Below are positions 27,726 to 36,682 of a stretch of 48,015 nucleotides of DNA, piece by piece. Within the stretch, counting starts at the first letter, position 1; every line of letters begins with the position of its first letter. Under the pieces are notes generated by a model. It was not told the origin of the DNA, made no database searches, and saw only the letters and a list, made by a program, of their open reading frames with translations. The stretch is from Granulosicoccus sp. (GTDB taxonomy: Bacteria; Pseudomonadota; Gammaproteobacteria; Granulosicoccales; Granulosicoccaceae), in contig JALZVU010000306.1 of NCBI GenBank assembly GCA_023301795.1, positions 1 to 48,015 of the forward strand, in the 5' to 3' direction. Position numbers and translations under genes: made by a program.

Positions 27726-29480
27726 CTAGGCTGCAATGGCACTGGCCACGGCCATTGTCGTGGCAGAGTACCCGTCAACTTCGCTGCCCCGAATAGTCTC
27801 GTTGACTACAGCAGCACAATACTCATAGTACTTTGGCGTTCCAAGAAACCCGTCGCTGGTAATAATGTCATTAAGCCCCACCGAGTCCTTGATGAGATTC
27901 TGCAAAGCCAAGTCGCACGGGTTTAGATATTCGATACCAAGGTTCTGGGCCACCTTACGCATATGATTGCAGTACTGGTGAAAATTCTTGTCTCTTACAA
28001 GCTGAGAATTATCCTTGTTTCCAATAAATGCATGAAAGTCAGGATCTTCGACCATCCATACCTTTCCATACTGCGTGAGCTCACGAAGAATCTGCACTTG
28101 ATAGGGATAAAATTGCTTGAAGTAGTCCGCTACATTTGTCTCAGTCAGCACATACACACCAAAATGGTTACAAATAGTATTAATGGTTCGGTGAGTATGA
28201 AAACCAATATTCGTAATGATATGGCAGCATCCGTCCTTCGACACCATCTTGTCGTACAGGTCTATCCATATTTTTAGTTCTTCTTCACTATCTGTTGGTT
28301 GGAATATTCTTTCTTCAGACATATCAAACTTGTAGTCAGTGAAGGAGCTACCGTGCATAACAATACCGCCAACAACGTCTACGTTTGCAGTTCTGAACCC
28401 AGTGGCAAGCTTCTCCATATGGCAATCTCCAACCAACACAATATCCGTATTAACCGGTGCAGATTCTGCCAATCTCGAATAACTTTCCAGCAGCTCTTCC
28501 TCACAAACAGCTTCGATATTTCGGTCACGCGGTTGAGTGTCAGCAGCATTGGCGCCTGAGTCAAACTGCTCCTGGGACTCGCCAAATGCGTGTCCCATGA
28601 CATAACGAACGCCTGCTTCACTGATTGAACGCAAGTTGTTTTCAAAACGCCAGTCTCCATCACTATGATGGCCTATTAGCTCATAAGACGGAAAGTACGA
28701 TGCGTTTTGCGACTGAGCACAATATTCGCCAACAGCTGCACGAATGACAGATTTAGAATAGGTCGTTGCCAGTAACACATGATCATCTGATGCTGTAGCC
28801 GTCAACGGAACTGGAGATACTGTGTATACCAGACGTATTTCAGGATTTATTTGCACAAGCATATTTTCTACAGCAACAAAATCAGCATAGATTTCGCTAA
28901 AGGTACAATTGTGAAAAAAATGCTTTGACTCATCAAACTCGCCAATCAGTGTACCGGGGCAAGTCGGCAGAATATCGCCTTTTGTATTCCTCCACGTCTC
29001 TGTAAGACCCACTGTGAATATCAGCACATTTGCGCTTTCCAGATGCGCTACCATTTCGTCTTTCACTGCAAAACGATGCTCTTCCAAAGCGCTCCTCGAC
29101 GTCAGTGCATCACGATGAGGTAACAGTAAATCGTACCATTGCTTGGCATCTTCAAAAACACAGTCGTCAGCCCACTCACGTTGACCTGTACAGAATTCAA
29201 GCCATTGCTTCAGTTGGGCAATCGTGTAGATATTGCCAAGGCCAAAACTTTCGACCCGTTCGCCTGATAGTTTAGATGCTAGATAGTTAAAGCCTCTTGC
29301 ACTCAGTTCCTTGCCTATATACTGGGCAAAGCAGGATCCACCAGAGATGATAGTGTCACTCATTTTCAGTGAATCAACTATCGGCTCAACAGCTAGTGAA
29401 TGGCGTGCACCTACGGGTAACTTGACACCGCTGGACCAGAATTGTGTATCCGGTAGGTTCGAATAGGGGTGATAAGGCAT
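27726..29480 (-). CDS. GSCFA family protein with second SGNH-like domain
   Basis: A 584-residue soluble-looking protein. Residues 47-53 carry the family motif GGSCFAQ, followed by NIYTIAQLKQWLEF, FTVGLTETW, YTVSPVPLTAT, YSKSVIRAAV and GVRYVMGHAFG, all typical of GSCFA (Pfam PF08885), a family related to SGNH hydrolases and seen near polysaccharide genes. From about residue 345 a second domain starts with DIVLVGDCHMEKLATGF, like the nucleophile block of an SGNH fold with Cys where Ser is common, then VMHGSSFTDY. The tandem is unusual in length. No signal peptide is seen. A perfect 7-bp dyad lies in its leader. Confidence 0.82.
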   Translation of the reverse strand: MPYHPYSNLPDTQFWSSGVKLPVGARHSLAVEPIVDSLKMSDTIISGGSCFAQYIGKELSARGFNYLASKLSGERVESFGLGNIYTIAQLKQWLEFCTGQREWADDCVFEDAKQWYDLLLPHRDALTSRSALEEHRFAVKDEMVAHLESANVLIFTVGLTETWRNTKGDILPTCPGTLIGEFDESKHFFHNCTFSEIYADFVAVENMLVQINPEIRLVYTVSPVPLTATASDDHVLLATTYSKSVIRAAVGEYCAQSQNASYFPSYELIGHHSDGDWRFENNLRSISEAGVRYVMGHAFGESQEQFDSGANAADTQPRDRNIEAVCEEELLESYSRLAESAPVNTDIVLVGDCHMEKLATGFRTANVDVVGGIVMHGSSFTDYKFDMSEERIFQPTDSEEELKIWIDLYDKMVSKDGCCHIITNIGFHTHRTINTICNHFGVYVLTETNVADYFKQFYPYQVQILRELTQYGKVWMVEDPDFHAFIGNKDNSQLVRDKNFHQYCNHMRKVAQNLGIEYLNPCDLALQNLIKDSVGLNDIITSDGFLGTPKYYEYCAAVVNETIRGSEVDGYSATTMAVASAIAA

Positions 29481-29513
29481 CAGATGTTAACCAATGTTTA
29501 GTCTCCGTAGAGA

Positions 29514-29545
29514 CGTTACAAGGACTGAAAAGACAGCCTGTAACG
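29514..29545. promoter_or_regulatory. Inverted repeat upstream of the GSCFA gene
   Basis: CGTTACA (29514-29520) and TGTAACG (29539-29545) are perfect inverted copies 18 bases apart, 34-65 bases upstream of the GSCFA start. A short GTCTC-CGTA-GAGAC hairpin (29501-29514) abuts the proximal arm. It could be an operator for the GSCFA/radical SAM pair; no regulator gene is adjacent. Confidence 0.4.
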
Positions 29546-29742
29546 TGATGCATAAAACACTATTTCAACACCACGCGCTGATATTGAATAAGTACGAAGC
29601 AATCAATATGCCTCGCTCAATATTGCTCAACGCAAAGCAGGTTATTTGATCAGGCGTGATATTTAGCCAAAATCGCAACCTGCCGTTTCAAGCCAAAACA
29701 GTGCACCACGGCGTGCTACATAGGGACTGCAATACTGTTTTA

Positions 29743-31278
29743 TCAGCTCGTTTCACGTAACTTGAATCGCTGTATCTTTCCCGTGGATGTCTTTGGCAGT
29801 TCAGTTACAACATCAATCCATCGCGGGTACTTCCACTTACCAATTTTTTGCTTAACAAACTCTATTAGCTCGACATCTACATCAGTACTACGCGCCTCCT
29901 TCAACACAACAAATGCCTGAGGCTTTTCCAGACCGTTCTCGTCACGCCTTGCAACAACAGCTGCCTCCAGTACATCTTTGTGCGTCATTAAAGCTTGTTC
30001 AACCTCAAACGGACTTACCCAGATACCGGATACTTTGAACATATCATCGGTTCGACCACAATAGATCATTCTTCCACTGTCGCTCATCTCATACTTATCG
30101 CCTGTATGGGTCCATACCCCTTCAAAGGTATTACGCGATTTTCCGCGCTGATTCCAATAGTCAGCCGCTGCTGAATCACCGCGCACCAGAAGCTCACCGA
30201 TCATTCCCTGCTCGATATCACCGCCGTTATCATCAACCAAACGAACCTCGTAGCCAGGCACAGCTAAACCGGAAGTGCCATATTCAATGTTGGCCGGGGT
30301 ATTGGACAGAAAAATATGCAGCATCTCTGTAGAGCCCACACCGTCCATAATATCGACATTCCAAATTGCCTTCCATTTCAAGCCAATCTGGGCCGGCAAG
30401 GCCTCACCTGCAGATATACAAATACGCAAAGGCGCATCGGGTGTTGAACCCTGAACTTCCCAATGATGAACAAGCGCTGCGTATAGCGTCGGCACACCAC
30501 AAAAGATCGACGGACGAAACTGCTCCAGAATGACAGACACCGACTCAGGTGTTGGACGAGCGTTATACAACAGCGACGTAGCCCCCACTGATAGTGGAAA
30601 AGACATGCCGTTACCTAACCCATACGCGAAAAACAGCTTAGCAGCAGAATAAATTCTGTCGTTTTCACGAATGCCTAGCACTTGGCTACCGTAGGTATCA
30701 CACGTGACTCGCAGTGCATCGTGCACGTGGCGTACACCCTTTGGTGCTCCTGTTGAACCCGAGGAATAAAGCCAAAATGCGATTTCATCGCCCGAACACT
30801 CTATGGCAGGTTGTGGAGTTGCACCGTACATAAACTCCGACCAAGCTATCGTACCAGCAGGTGCCTCCCCTCCAATAACAACCACTTGCCGCACATGGAG
30901 CGAGTCTTTAACAGCTGGCAGAACAACATCGAGTAATTCAACAGATACGAAAGCGATAGATGCACGACTGTCATTCAGAATAGTTCGATAAACATCCGTT
31001 GAGAGAAGTGTGTTCAACGGCACTGGTAAAACACCGGCTTTCAGGGCGCCCCAAAAAACACATGGAAATTCAATCTGATCGAGTACGAACATGGCCGCGC
31101 GTTCTTCACGGTGAATCCCTGCATGACCCAACGCTCCAGCGACTTCCCCGCTACGTTTGGCCAATGCGCCGAAGCTAAGCTCGCGCCCATCAGCCCAAGT
31201 TTCACGAAACGCAGCTTTCTCAGACCGACCTTCCTCCATATGGCGATCAACGAACCAGTTTGCGGCATTTCCGTTCAT
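29743..31278 (-). CDS. bclA: Benzoate-CoA ligase
   Basis: BclA activates benzoate to benzoyl-CoA with ATP and CoA, supplying the box pathway. The 511-residue protein is an ANL-superfamily ligase: P-loop-like YSSGSTGAPKGVRH, the KLFFAYGLGNG segment characteristic of benzoate-type aryl-CoA ligases, GVGSTEMLHIFLSN, TGDKYEMS, the hinge IYCGRTDDMFKVSGIWVSP and the C-terminal catalytic Lys in TSTGKIQRFKLRE. The N-terminus NAANWFVDRHMEEGRSEKAAF is also typical. It is the last gene of a run dctP-dctQ-dctM-SDR-bclA; the 42-base gap to the SDR gene supports co-transcription. Confidence 0.93.
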   Translation of the reverse strand: MNGNAANWFVDRHMEEGRSEKAAFRETWADGRELSFGALAKRSGEVAGALGHAGIHREERAAMFVLDQIEFPCVFWGALKAGVLPVPLNTLLSTDVYRTILNDSRASIAFVSVELLDVVLPAVKDSLHVRQVVVIGGEAPAGTIAWSEFMYGATPQPAIECSGDEIAFWLYSSGSTGAPKGVRHVHDALRVTCDTYGSQVLGIRENDRIYSAAKLFFAYGLGNGMSFPLSVGATSLLYNARPTPESVSVILEQFRPSIFCGVPTLYAALVHHWEVQGSTPDAPLRICISAGEALPAQIGLKWKAIWNVDIMDGVGSTEMLHIFLSNTPANIEYGTSGLAVPGYEVRLVDDNGGDIEQGMIGELLVRGDSAAADYWNQRGKSRNTFEGVWTHTGDKYEMSDSGRMIYCGRTDDMFKVSGIWVSPFEVEQALMTHKDVLEAAVVARRDENGLEKPQAFVVLKEARSTDVDVELIEFVKQKIGKWKYPRWIDVVTELPKTSTGKIQRFKLRETS

Positions 31279-31320
31279 AGATTTTCCCTGTCGTTTTGAT
31301 CGCAGTATTGTTCGAGCAGC

Positions 31321-32085
31321 CTATCGTGGTGGAAGTCTAACGGCACCATCAAGACGAATGACGGTACCGTTGAGATACGAGTTACGAACAATGTCTGCTG
31401 TTAAATGTGCATATTCGGACGGTTTGCCGAGCCGATGCGGAAACGGTATGTTCTCGGTTATCTTCGCCACTGTCTCATCGGGCAAACTTTCCATCATCGG
31501 TGTCTCGAACAAGCCCGGAGCGATACCCATAACGCGGATACCATGCTGCGCAAATTCCCGGGCAGCAGGCAGACACATGGAGGCGATTGCACCTTTTGAT
31601 GCAGCGTATGCGGCCTGCCCCACTTGCCCATCCTCATAGGCAGCGGATGCCGTATTGATAATCACTCCGCGTTCACCGTTGTCCAGAGCGGGTAAGTCTG
31701 TCATTGCCTGGGCGGCATAGCTCATCAGGTTATAGGTGCCAAACAGATTCACCTCGATGACTTTTTGAAACAGAACAATGGAAACCTTCCCTTCGCGTCC
31801 AACAATTCTTGCGGCAAGCGCGATACCCGCACAACTAACAACAATCCGTGGTGCCTGACCAAAGCGTGCCATTGCAGAGGTGACACCGCAGGCCACACTC
31901 TCGGCATCAGTAACATCACACTGCTGCGCATACCCGCCAATGTCACTAGCAACCTGAGCAGCACGCTCCCCATCGATATCAAGAATGGCCACATCCGCAC
32001 CCAGCTCAGCCAGATGTCGTGCAGTAGCCTCCCCCAATCCGCTACCTCCACCACTGATCAGAGCAACTTGCCCATCGATATTCAT
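31321..32085 (-). CDS. 3-hydroxyacyl-CoA dehydrogenase, HSD10-like SDR
   Basis: A 254-residue NAD-dependent SDR closely resembling type 2 3-hydroxyacyl-CoA dehydrogenase (HSD17B10). It has the cofactor motif SGGGSGLGEATA, the acidic residue in LDIDGERA, and the catalytic triad Ser-Tyr-Lys in NTASAAYEDGQVGQAAYAASKGA. HSD10 hallmarks are GREGKVSIVLFQKVIEVNLFGTYNLM, GERGVIINTAS, RVMGIAPGLFETPMM and GTVIRLDGAVRLPPR. In this operon it can supply the 3-hydroxyadipyl-CoA oxidation that the truncated hydratase/dehydrogenase at 12729-14228 has lost; that pairing is inference. Confidence 0.88.
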   Translation of the reverse strand: MNIDGQVALISGGGSGLGEATARHLAELGADVAILDIDGERAAQVASDIGGYAQQCDVTDAESVACGVTSAMARFGQAPRIVVSCAGIALAARIVGREGKVSIVLFQKVIEVNLFGTYNLMSYAAQAMTDLPALDNGERGVIINTASAAYEDGQVGQAAYAASKGAIASMCLPAAREFAQHGIRVMGIAPGLFETPMMESLPDETVAKITENIPFPHRLGKPSEYAHLTADIVRNSYLNGTVIRLDGAVRLPPR

Positions 32086-32123
32086 ACCTGTATTCCTCTC
32101 AATGAAAAACTGAATCAGTGCCC

Positions 32124-33620
32124 CTACAACGGCAACAGTAATAACGTGATCACCGGAAAGGCGACAAGAATAGCGACACGCACAAGATCTGTGAGAACAA
32201 AATAAATCACAGCCTTGTAGGTTTCCACCATCGGTGTCTTTTTATCCATCGAATTGATGACAAACAAGTTCATTCCTACTGGTGGCGTTATCAATCCAAC
32301 CTCGACTACGATCAACACAAGGATGCCGAACCAAATAGCCGTCTGTTCAATATTGACCCTGTTCAGTGAACCCTGAGTAACACCACGCAGCCCCAGCTCA
32401 CGCGACATGTCACGAGTCAACTCTTGTCCGCTTGCTAATATCGTTTGTGCCTGATCCAACAAAGCCATGGGAAGTTCAGCACCACTGGAAATCAATACAT
32501 CAAGACGGGCACTTTGCAGCTGTACCATCGACACCAGATTGAAATCCAGCTCTTGCATAATCGGCCAGAAAATAGGGATGGTGAGTAGAATCATTGACAG
32601 GCTATCCATCAGACAACCCAGCAAGAGATAAAACACGAGAATGATAATCAGCACCACTACTGGGCTGTAGCCACTGGCCGAAACCCACATAGCTGCTTCT
32701 TGCGGTAGTTGCGTTAAAGCAAGAAAACCGTTATAGAAAGCTGCACCCAACACGATGAAGAAAATCATGGCGGAGGAGCGCGCCGTAACAAAAAAACTCT
32801 CAGTCAATGAAGACCAATTTAGTCCACCTACTGCCCACGCAATTAGCCCCGTGCCCAATGCACCCACGGCAGCACCTTCAGTGGGCGTAAACCATCCGAG
32901 ATAAATCCCACCAACCACCGACAGAAAGACCAGCAGTACCGGCCATACAGCAAACACCGCTCTGAAACGTTCGACATAAGACACGCGCGGACGAGTTCCA
33001 GCAGATTCAGGATTTATCCGCACGTAGATGGCAATGGCAACCATGTAGCCGACGGCTGCAAGAACGCCTGGAATAAACGCGGCCAGAAACAGTTTGGCTA
33101 TATTCTGCTCGGTGAGAATGGCGTAGATAACCAACACAACGGAAGGTGGGATAAGAATACCCAGTGTGCCACCCGCTGCCAGCGTGGCAGTGGCAAAACC
33201 ACCGGCATAACCGTAGCGACGAAGCTCGGGAAGTGCAACACGCCCCATCGTGGCCGCAGTGGCTAACGACGAACCGCAGATAGCGCCAAAACCAGCACAG
33301 GAACCTACTGCTGCCATGGCCACACCGCCTTTGCGATGGCCAAGCCAACCTTCAGCGGCCTTGAAGAGCGCCTGACTCATGCCACCCAGCGTTGCAAAAT
33401 GGCCCATCAGGAGAAACATGGGCACGATGGATAACGAATAGTTCGAAAATGTTGTAAAGGTTTCGGACTTTAAACGTGCGAACGGCAGACTGGTATCGCC
33501 GGTAACCAGTACGAGGCCGCCAAGGCCTGCCAAAAACATGGCTAGCCCGATAGGCACACGCAAGAAGATCAGTATCAAGAGCACCGGAAAAGACAACACG
33601 CCGATTACCAGATCACTCAA
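32124..33620 (-). CDS. dctM: TRAP transporter large permease (DctM)
   Basis: The 12-TM ion-transporter-superfamily subunit of a tripartite uptake system. Conserved blocks are FLRVPIGLAMFLAG, FSNYSLSIVPMFLLMG, GSCAGFGAICGSSLATAATMG, GGTLGILIPPSVVLVIYA, PTEGAAVGA, LLLGCLMDSLSMILLTIPIF and GLITPPVGMNLFVI. The likely start is a TTG at 33620 whose last bases overlap the dctQ stop (TTGA); an upstream start would add 19 residues. About 65 extra residues (DNA 32340-32534) interrupt the usual join between the PIFWPIMQELDF helix and IWFGILVLIVVEVGLITPP. It is followed 38 bases later by the SDR gene. Confidence 0.93.
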   Translation of the reverse strand: MSDLVIGVLSFPVLLILIFLRVPIGLAMFLAGLGGLVLVTGDTSLPFARLKSETFTTFSNYSLSIVPMFLLMGHFATLGGMSQALFKAAEGWLGHRKGGVAMAAVGSCAGFGAICGSSLATAATMGRVALPELRRYGYAGGFATATLAAGGTLGILIPPSVVLVIYAILTEQNIAKLFLAAFIPGVLAAVGYMVAIAIYVRINPESAGTRPRVSYVERFRAVFAVWPVLLVFLSVVGGIYLGWFTPTEGAAVGALGTGLIAWAVGGLNWSSLTESFFVTARSSAMIFFIVLGAAFYNGFLALTQLPQEAAMWVSASGYSPVVVLIIILVFYLLLGCLMDSLSMILLTIPIFWPIMQELDFNLVSMVQLQSARLDVLISSGAELPMALLDQAQTILASGQELTRDMSRELGLRGVTQGSLNRVNIEQTAIWFGILVLIVVEVGLITPPVGMNLFVINSMDKKTPMVETYKAVIYFVLTDLVRVAILVAFPVITLLLLPL

Positions 33621-34204
33621 TGGTCGGACTCCATCTCCGCTGGCAGGACTATGCGCCCTGTCGTAACCTCGATACATCGTGAGAGTGCAATATGAACCGC
33701 CACAAGTGCTGCCATCACGGCGCCCGGCACGCTAAAAGCGTACCCCCACCAGACGGGATATTGTATTAGCAGAGTGGTCTGCCCTGATGCTCTTTTACTT
33801 TCCATGCCTGAGAACAGCTGGACTGCAATGAGAATTAAAACGACAGCAAAAATAACTTCTACCACCAGGCGCAAAGCGCGATTAATTCTAAGAGGTAATC
33901 GATCAGTGAAGATGTCCACTGAGGCATGCGCACCATGGAGTTGACACAAGGGCAAAAAAGCAAAGATGACGAACGCCATACCCGCCTCAACGAGCTCGAA
34001 GTCACCGTTTATGGGGCCAACGCCTGCGGCGATTAGCCAATTCGCCACACCCGGCACAAGCGCTTGAATGGCGTCGGCGTGCAACACCGAATTCAAAGAC
34101 CGGCCTACAATAGATAAGCAGGTAAGCACAATTAACGTGCTTAACACCAAACCTCCGACGATGGCAAAGATCCGAGCTAGCTTGGTCACTAAAGCGTGCA
34201 TCAA
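33617..34204 (-). CDS. dctQ: TRAP transporter small permease (DctQ)
   Basis: A 195-residue four-helix membrane protein. Helices are roughly at residues 8-30, 70-90, 108-130 and 145-170. The segments VEAGMAFVIFAFLPLCQLHGAHASVDIFTDRLP and YPVWWGYAFSVPGAVMAALVAVH are typical of DctQ (Pfam PF04290). It lies between the binding protein and the large permease, and its stop overlaps the TTG start of dctM, so stoichiometric translation is likely. Confidence 0.9.
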   Translation of the reverse strand: MMHALVTKLARIFAIVGGLVLSTLIVLTCLSIVGRSLNSVLHADAIQALVPGVANWLIAAGVGPINGDFELVEAGMAFVIFAFLPLCQLHGAHASVDIFTDRLPLRINRALRLVVEVIFAVVLILIAVQLFSGMESKRASGQTTLLIQYPVWWGYAFSVPGAVMAALVAVHIALSRCIEVTTGRIVLPAEMESDH

Positions 34205-34225
34205 GAATTTACTAGAAGCTAATCA

Positions 34226-34252
34226 TGCCGCGACCAAAACCTAGTCGCGGCA
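34226..34252 (-). promoter_or_regulatory. Intercistronic hairpin between dctP and dctQ
   Basis: TGCCGCGAC (34226-34234) and GTCGCGGCA (34244-34252) pair perfectly over nine GC-rich positions with a 9-base loop. In the transcript it follows the dctP stop by 7 bases and precedes the dctQ start by about 20. No U-run follows, so it more likely protects the 3' end of dctP mRNA or attenuates transcription, giving more binding protein than permease. A perfect TGTGATCACA palindrome (34255-34264) overlaps the end of dctP. Confidence 0.7.
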
Positions 34253-34259
34253 AGTGTGA

Positions 34260-35306
34260 TCACATTTGCGCTGTGACACCTGCGCATTCACCAGTCATCA
34301 GCGCGTTGGCCTCGTCAATCAGCATTTGACCGTCAAGACCATTCTCTGCAAGCTCGGCAACCCACGTATCGTAGATTGGGAGAACCAGTTTTTGCCACTC
34401 GCTTGTATCTGAGACTGTAATGATTTCGTTACCGTTCTCAACAGCAAATTCACGAGCAGGACCATCAGCATCAGATTGAGTGCCGCCAGCAAAAATCGAG
34501 AAGTTCAGCCCTGAGTTCTCATCCATCACAGCTTTGAGATCGTCTGGAAGAGCTGTGTATGCGTCTTTATTCATGGCCAGCACGAAGGTCAGATTGTACA
34601 ACGCCGGCCCTTCGAATTCTGTATGAAATTCGACAAGCTCAGGAATCTTCAGTGCAGTGGTGACTTCCCACGGGATAGTGGTGCCATCGATTACACCCTT
34701 CGACAATGCTTCTGGGATGGCAGGAACAGGCATGCCAACAGGTGTGGCACCCGACAGTGCCAGCAGCTCATTGACAAGCCGTGAGCCACCACGAATTTTC
34801 ATACCTTGCAGATCCGCAGGTGTGTTGACTGGCTCACTCGTGTGGAACATGCCAGGCCCATGAACCCAGGTACCAAGAATTTTCAGCGCTGCGAATTCGT
34901 CGTCGACCATATGATCTTCGAACAGATTCCAGTACGCGCAGGATGCCGCACGAGCGTCTGAAGTAAAGAATGGTAGTTCGAACACTTCCGTGGACGGGAA
35001 ACGTCCAGGCGTATAGCCGACGACAGTCATGACGATATCAGCGATGCCATCGATAGCTTGATCCATCAGCTCCGGTGGCGCACCGCCGAGTTGCATGGAT
35101 GGGAATCGGTCGATCTTGATGCGCCCTTCCGAGGCTTCTTCGATCTTATCTGCCCAGACATAGAGAATTTTTGCCGGGATGTTGGCTTGAGCAGGCAAAA
35201 ACTGATGCATCTTGAGCGTCACTTCTTGAGCAAAAGCGCCACTTGACGCCATCGTTGCTATTACAGCTACCGCCAGTGGACGGAGTACTGACTTGATTCC
35301 AGACAT
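34260..35306 (-). CDS. dctP: TRAP transporter substrate-binding protein (DctP)
   Basis: The periplasmic binding protein of the TRAP system, 348 residues. The signal peptide ends in SSGAFAQE near residue 27. DctP-family features are LKMHQFLPAQAN, the LQGMKIRGGSRLVNELLALSG block with the conserved Arg that binds substrate carboxylate, VGMPVPAIPEALSKGVIDGTTIPWEV, and the N-x-x-F/Y region YNLTFVLAMNKDAY. The gene opens the dctPQM-SDR-bclA run, so an aromatic carboxylate such as benzoate is a plausible ligand. The 232-base upstream region has a TTGACA at about 35355-35360 (minus strand) without a good -10, and several short dyads. Confidence 0.93.
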   Translation of the reverse strand: MSGIKSVLRPLAVAVIATMASSGAFAQEVTLKMHQFLPAQANIPAKILYVWADKIEEASEGRIKIDRFPSMQLGGAPPELMDQAIDGIADIVMTVVGYTPGRFPSTEVFELPFFTSDARAASCAYWNLFEDHMVDDEFAALKILGTWVHGPGMFHTSEPVNTPADLQGMKIRGGSRLVNELLALSGATPVGMPVPAIPEALSKGVIDGTTIPWEVTTALKIPELVEFHTEFEGPALYNLTFVLAMNKDAYTALPDDLKAVMDENSGLNFSIFAGGTQSDADGPAREFAVENGNEIITVSDTSEWQKLVLPIYDTWVAELAENGLDGQMLIDEANALMTGECAGVTAQM

Positions 35307-35538
35307 AATTCTTCCTCTTGTTCGCTCGTAATTTGGGCTAGTAAACTACCCGGCTGTCAAGGCTTAAGGGCATCCGTAAAAGACGCCAAACAGCCTGCGC
35401 CCATCCCCTCATTGTAGGCACAACAGTGTTGCGTTGTCCACGCGACAAAAGCGACCTTGAGCCGAACACTTCACAGTGTCATAAGACACCATGCTTAGGG
35501 GCGGTTCTGGCCGGAAAGCTCTGTAGCTGTCATAGCGC

Positions 35539-35862
35539 TTAAAGTTCTGTCGATTTCACCAATAGTGTCTTCAGTACTTTTTTATCCATATCAGCGGCAG
35601 ACTTGATATTGATATGCCGACGCAATTTCCCAGACCCTTCTAACTTTATGCCGGTGGCCTGTTCCAGCAGTACTCCTTGGCTGAAGGACAATTGCACATG
35701 TGACGCGTACTGGAAAATGCCGCAAAACTGGCCTTCTTTTTCCTCTGGTTTGAGGGTGAACAACACACCGCCGTACTTTGAAAGTTGCTGAGCATTTGGC
35801 ACTGCATCGGTAACGATAACGGCGAGCTCTTCATAAACAGTGGTCAATTCGTCTGTCATCAT
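35539..35862 (-). CDS. DUF1801 family protein
   Basis: A small soluble protein of about 107 residues from the ATG at 35862; a TTG at 35895 would extend it by 11. The segments LSKYGGVLFTLKP, CGIFQYASHVQLSFSQGVLLE and LEGSGKLRRHINIKSAADMD fit DUF1801/YdhG-like proteins. The biochemical role of the family is not established. It stands alone between the CoA-transferase operon and the TRAP operon on the same strand. Confidence 0.75.
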   Translation of the reverse strand: MMTDELTTVYEELAVIVTDAVPNAQQLSKYGGVLFTLKPEEKEGQFCGIFQYASHVQLSFSQGVLLEQATGIKLEGSGKLRRHINIKSAADMDKKVLKTLLVKSTEL

Positions 35863-36055
35863 AGGTTCGAAACACCTGTGGATAGCAGTTGACAATCTCA
35901 GGGCCAGAATCAGCCTGAGTCAGGAATGCACAAACGTACGACTGATAGAAACAATAACTCTTGAGCGCCTGGATCGTACGCATAACGCAGATCCAAGTCG
36001 CTCAATTGTTCAAAGAAAAATTATCGAAGTATTTGTTGCTTACAGAGAATGCAAC

Positions 36056-36682
36056 CTAAACAATCTTCGCCTGCGTAGCGGCCCGTAGTTCATCCTCAGT
36101 AACACCGTCGGCACATTCAACAATTTTCAAACCACCTTCAACAACATCCAGAACACCCAGATTGGTGATAATGCGATCGACCACAGATTTGCCCGTGAGC
36201 GGCAATGTACAGTCTTTCAGCACCTTGCTGTCGCCATGCTTATTGGTGTGATCCATGACAACAACAACCCGGCCCACACCTGCAACCAGATCCATTGCAC
36301 CGCCCATGCCCTTAACGAGCTTGCCAGGAATCATCCAGTTGGCAAGATCACCGTTTTCAGCCACTTCCATAGCCCCTAGAATGGCCATCGCGATTTTACC
36401 ACCGCGGATCATGCCAAAGCTTTGCGCACTGTCGAAGTAGGCAGTTTGAGGCAGTTCGGTAATAGTCTGCTTACCGGCGTTTATCAAGTCAGCATCAATC
36501 GCATCTTCGGTCGGGAAAGGCCCCATACCTAACATGCCGTTTTCCGATTGCAGCGTAACTTCAATGCCTTCGGGTATGTAATTTGACACCAGTGTGGGAA
36601 TACCGATACCAAGATTTACGTACCAGCCGTTTTGCAGTTCCTGTGCGGCACGCGCGGCCATCTGATTGCGATCCCAAGCCAT
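36056..36682 (-). CDS. 3-oxoacid CoA-transferase subunit B
   Basis: The beta subunit (208 residues) of a family I CoA-transferase. The catalytic Glu lies in [14 protein letters not shown], and the family blocks [48 protein letters not shown] and NLGVLDV are present. These fit succinyl-CoA:acetoacetate (ScoB) and succinyl-CoA:3-oxoadipate (PcaJ) transferases alike; sequence alone does not choose. Its ATG overlaps the subunit A stop (TAATG), as usual for the heterodimer. Confidence 0.92.
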   Translation of the reverse strand: MAWDRNQMAARAAQELQNGWYVNLGIGIPTLVSNYIPEGIEVTLQSENGMLGMGPFPTEDAIDADLINAGKQTITELPQTAYFDSAQSFGMIRGGKIAMAILGAMEVAENGDLANWMIPGKLVKGMGGAMDLVAGVGRVVVVMDHTNKHGDSKVLKDCTLPLTGKSVVDRIITNLGVLDVVEGGLKIVECADGVTEDELRAATQAKIV

